Source: JAWWPY01 sp963822825
Lineage (GTDB): Bacteria > Actinomycetota > Actinomycetes > Streptosporangiales > Streptosporangiaceae
NCBI GenBank assembly: GCA_963822825.1
Contig: CAWGIW010000001.1
Span: 124,001 to 188,000, forward strand
Direction of reading: 5' to 3'
Length of the DNA stretch: 64,000 nt
This document shows positions 62,861-64,000 of this stretch, piece by piece. Below the pieces are notes generated by a model, which searched no databases, was not told where the DNA came from, and saw only the letters and a program-made list of their open reading frames with translations. Both the position numbers and the translations under genes were made by a program. Every line of letters begins with the position of its first letter. Position 1 is the first letter of the stretch.

Positions 62861-63773
62861 ATGGATATCGCCAAGACCGTGACGGATACCACCACGCAGC
62901 GCTGGTCGCGCCGACGCTTCATGGGTGGCGCGGCGAGCGTGGCCGCGCTCGGGTCGTTCGCGACCGCGTGCGGGAGCGGCGCGGATCAGCCGGCGAGCAC
63001 CCCCACGTCGGGCGCGCCGACCTCGCCGCCGAGCGGCACCAGTACCTCCCCCGGATCCACCCCGGCCACCTCCGGGGTTGACGCCGAACTGATCAGACAG
63101 CGCTACGAGGGCCTGCGGCCGTTCGCGCCCGCGCCGACGCCGCCGGCCGTCAAGCCGATCACGCTGAGCGCGTCCGACCCGACGGTGTTCTCGCACGTAC
63201 CAATGACCGACAAGGTCGTGTTCGTCACGATCGACGACGGCATCGAGAAGGACCCCCACTTCATACAGATGGTGAAGGACTTCCAGATCCCCCTCACCAT
63301 CTGCCTCGCGGACGTGCTGATCAGGGACGACTACGCGTACTTCGAGAAGCTGCACGAAACTGGCTATATATCGATCCAGAACCACACGGTCACCCACCCG
63401 CTGGACATGCCGGGCCTCTCAGCCTCGCGCCAGCTCTACGAGATCTCCGGCCAGCAGGAAATGCTCCGGAAGGAGTACGGGGTGACGCCGTTCATATTCC
63501 GGCCGCCAGGCGGCAACTACGACGCGACGACGATCGCTTCAGCCGGCGAGGCTGGGCTCAAGGGCGTGATGCTCTGGAAGGAGACCATGCAGATCTCGGA
63601 CATGGAGTACCAGACTTCCGCGCGCCGGCTCGCAGCCGGGAGACATCATCCTCTGCCACTTCCGCGGCCCGGCGCAGCTCCATGGCGAGACCATGGTGCA
63701 CATGATGATCCGCCTCTACAAGCACATCCAGGCGCAGGGCTTCACCGTCGCCGACGTCACGACGCACGTGTAG
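62861..63773 (+). CDS. Tat-exported polysaccharide deacetylase lipoprotein (one frameshift)
   Basis: The N-terminus has a twin-arginine signal (SRRRFMGGAASVAALGSF) ending in the lipobox TAC near residue 37, followed by a Pro/Ser/Thr linker. The NodB-type domain follows: VVFVTIDDGIEKDPHF (metal-binding D-D), IQNHTVTHPLDMPGLS (HxxxH) and FIFRPPGGNYD (catalytic RPPxG). A break near 63630-63645 is needed to reach GDIILCHFRGPAQL and FTVADVTTHV with the stop at 63773. Such enzymes remove acetyl groups from peptidoglycan or chitin-like sugars at the cell surface. Confidence 0.8.
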
Positions 63774-63833
63774 CCGCGTGCAGCGCGAACCAGCCATCTT
63801 GTGGTGGGGCTACAGAAGACCGACGTCCACGGG

Positions 63834-64000
63834 TCATGACGGCCGCCCACCGAATTGCCAGTTGTGCACCTCGATGCCGGCGTACCGGTCCGGGGTCAGG
63901 ATGGCGCGTGCCGTGTCCGCGTCCCGCGCCCGGGCCAGCACCGCCGTACCCAGCCAGGTAACGCCGTCGTCGGATAGCAGCGGCCCGTACGCGATCAGCT
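63834..64000 (-). CDS. YciI-like protein, C-terminal part
   Basis: The minus-strand frame running in from the right edge reads LIAYGPLLSDDGVTWLGTAV, DTARAILTPDRYAGIEVHN and WQFGGRPS before the stop at 63834. This is the YCII alpha/beta barrel-type domain with the conserved G-P-L and late Asp/Tyr pattern. The N-terminus is outside the window. Confidence 0.65.
   Translation of the reverse strand, partial: LIAYGPLLSDDGVTWLGTAVLARARDADTARAILTPDRYAGIEVHNWQFGGRPS

Overview
The window is high-GC DNA from a filamentous-type actinomycete, judged from codon use, GntR/PadR/Crp regulators, Tat and lipoprotein signals, and an AICE (pSAM2-like integrative element) with an FtsK-type translocase. I cannot name the genus. 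Single-base frame breaks recur, some in G runs, in otherwise well-conserved genes. They may be assembly indels or real decay, so genes that are complete except for one break are kept as CDS and the break is stated.

The first 49 kb is an accretion zone at one tRNA-Thr(GGT) gene (38793-38865, minus strand). Copies of its 3' half, ending in the anticodon loop, lie at 1107-1163, 20733-20778 and 30408-30464. A copy of its 5' half lies at 49206-49244. These look like attachment-site scars of elements stacked on both sides of the tRNA. A 1.04-kb near-identical direct repeat (125-1163 and 29427-30464) sits beside two of the scars, each time downstream of a MacB-like ABC ATPase.

Cargo from left to right: a HigB/HigA-like toxin-antitoxin pair; an IS701-like element inside an AlbA_2 gene; a GntR(YtrA)-ABC operon (4857-7125). 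Next comes a candidate signalling or immunity island (7545-17334): a PycTM-like membrane effector, a Crp/Fnr protein with an intact cyclic-nucleotide cassette, a class III nucleotidyl-cyclase-like protein, a STAND-like NTPase with an altered P-loop, an uncharacterised soluble protein, a vWA/OmpA lipoprotein and two four-helix membrane proteins. The last six genes touch or overlap as one operon. Then follow three IS3-type elements and an IS110 remnant, a decayed DUF6247/RelE-like pair, a PadR/FtsX-permease/ATPase locus, two IS701-like copies bracketing a secreted lectin gene, a PD-(D/E)XK-like nuclease gene and an integrase fragment. The AICE itself (about 38.87-49.24 kb) carries int, an HNH protein, TraSA/FtsK, small membrane and zinc proteins, an aminoglycoside-phosphotransferase-like kinase, an XRE regulator and a KorSA-like GntR. 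I see no replication initiator in it.

From about 50 kb the DNA looks like ordinary chromosome. A wall-type secreted protein and a repeat-rich membrane protein precede a coherent locus (53602-62505) that I read as oxalate oxidation. It has gamma, delta/flavin, alpha and beta parts of a thiamine-diphosphate 2-oxoacid oxidoreductase, two small conserved proteins, an OFA-type (oxalate/formate) MFS transporter, another small protein and a convergent GntR/FadR-type regulator. The alpha subunit carries the residues I recall for Moorella oxalate oxidoreductase at matching spacing. The delta-type 2x[4Fe-4S] ferredoxin is fused to a GltD-like FAD/NAD(P) module, which suggests that oxalate electrons go directly to NAD(P). 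A Tat-exported polysaccharide deacetylase and a partial YciI-like gene end the window.
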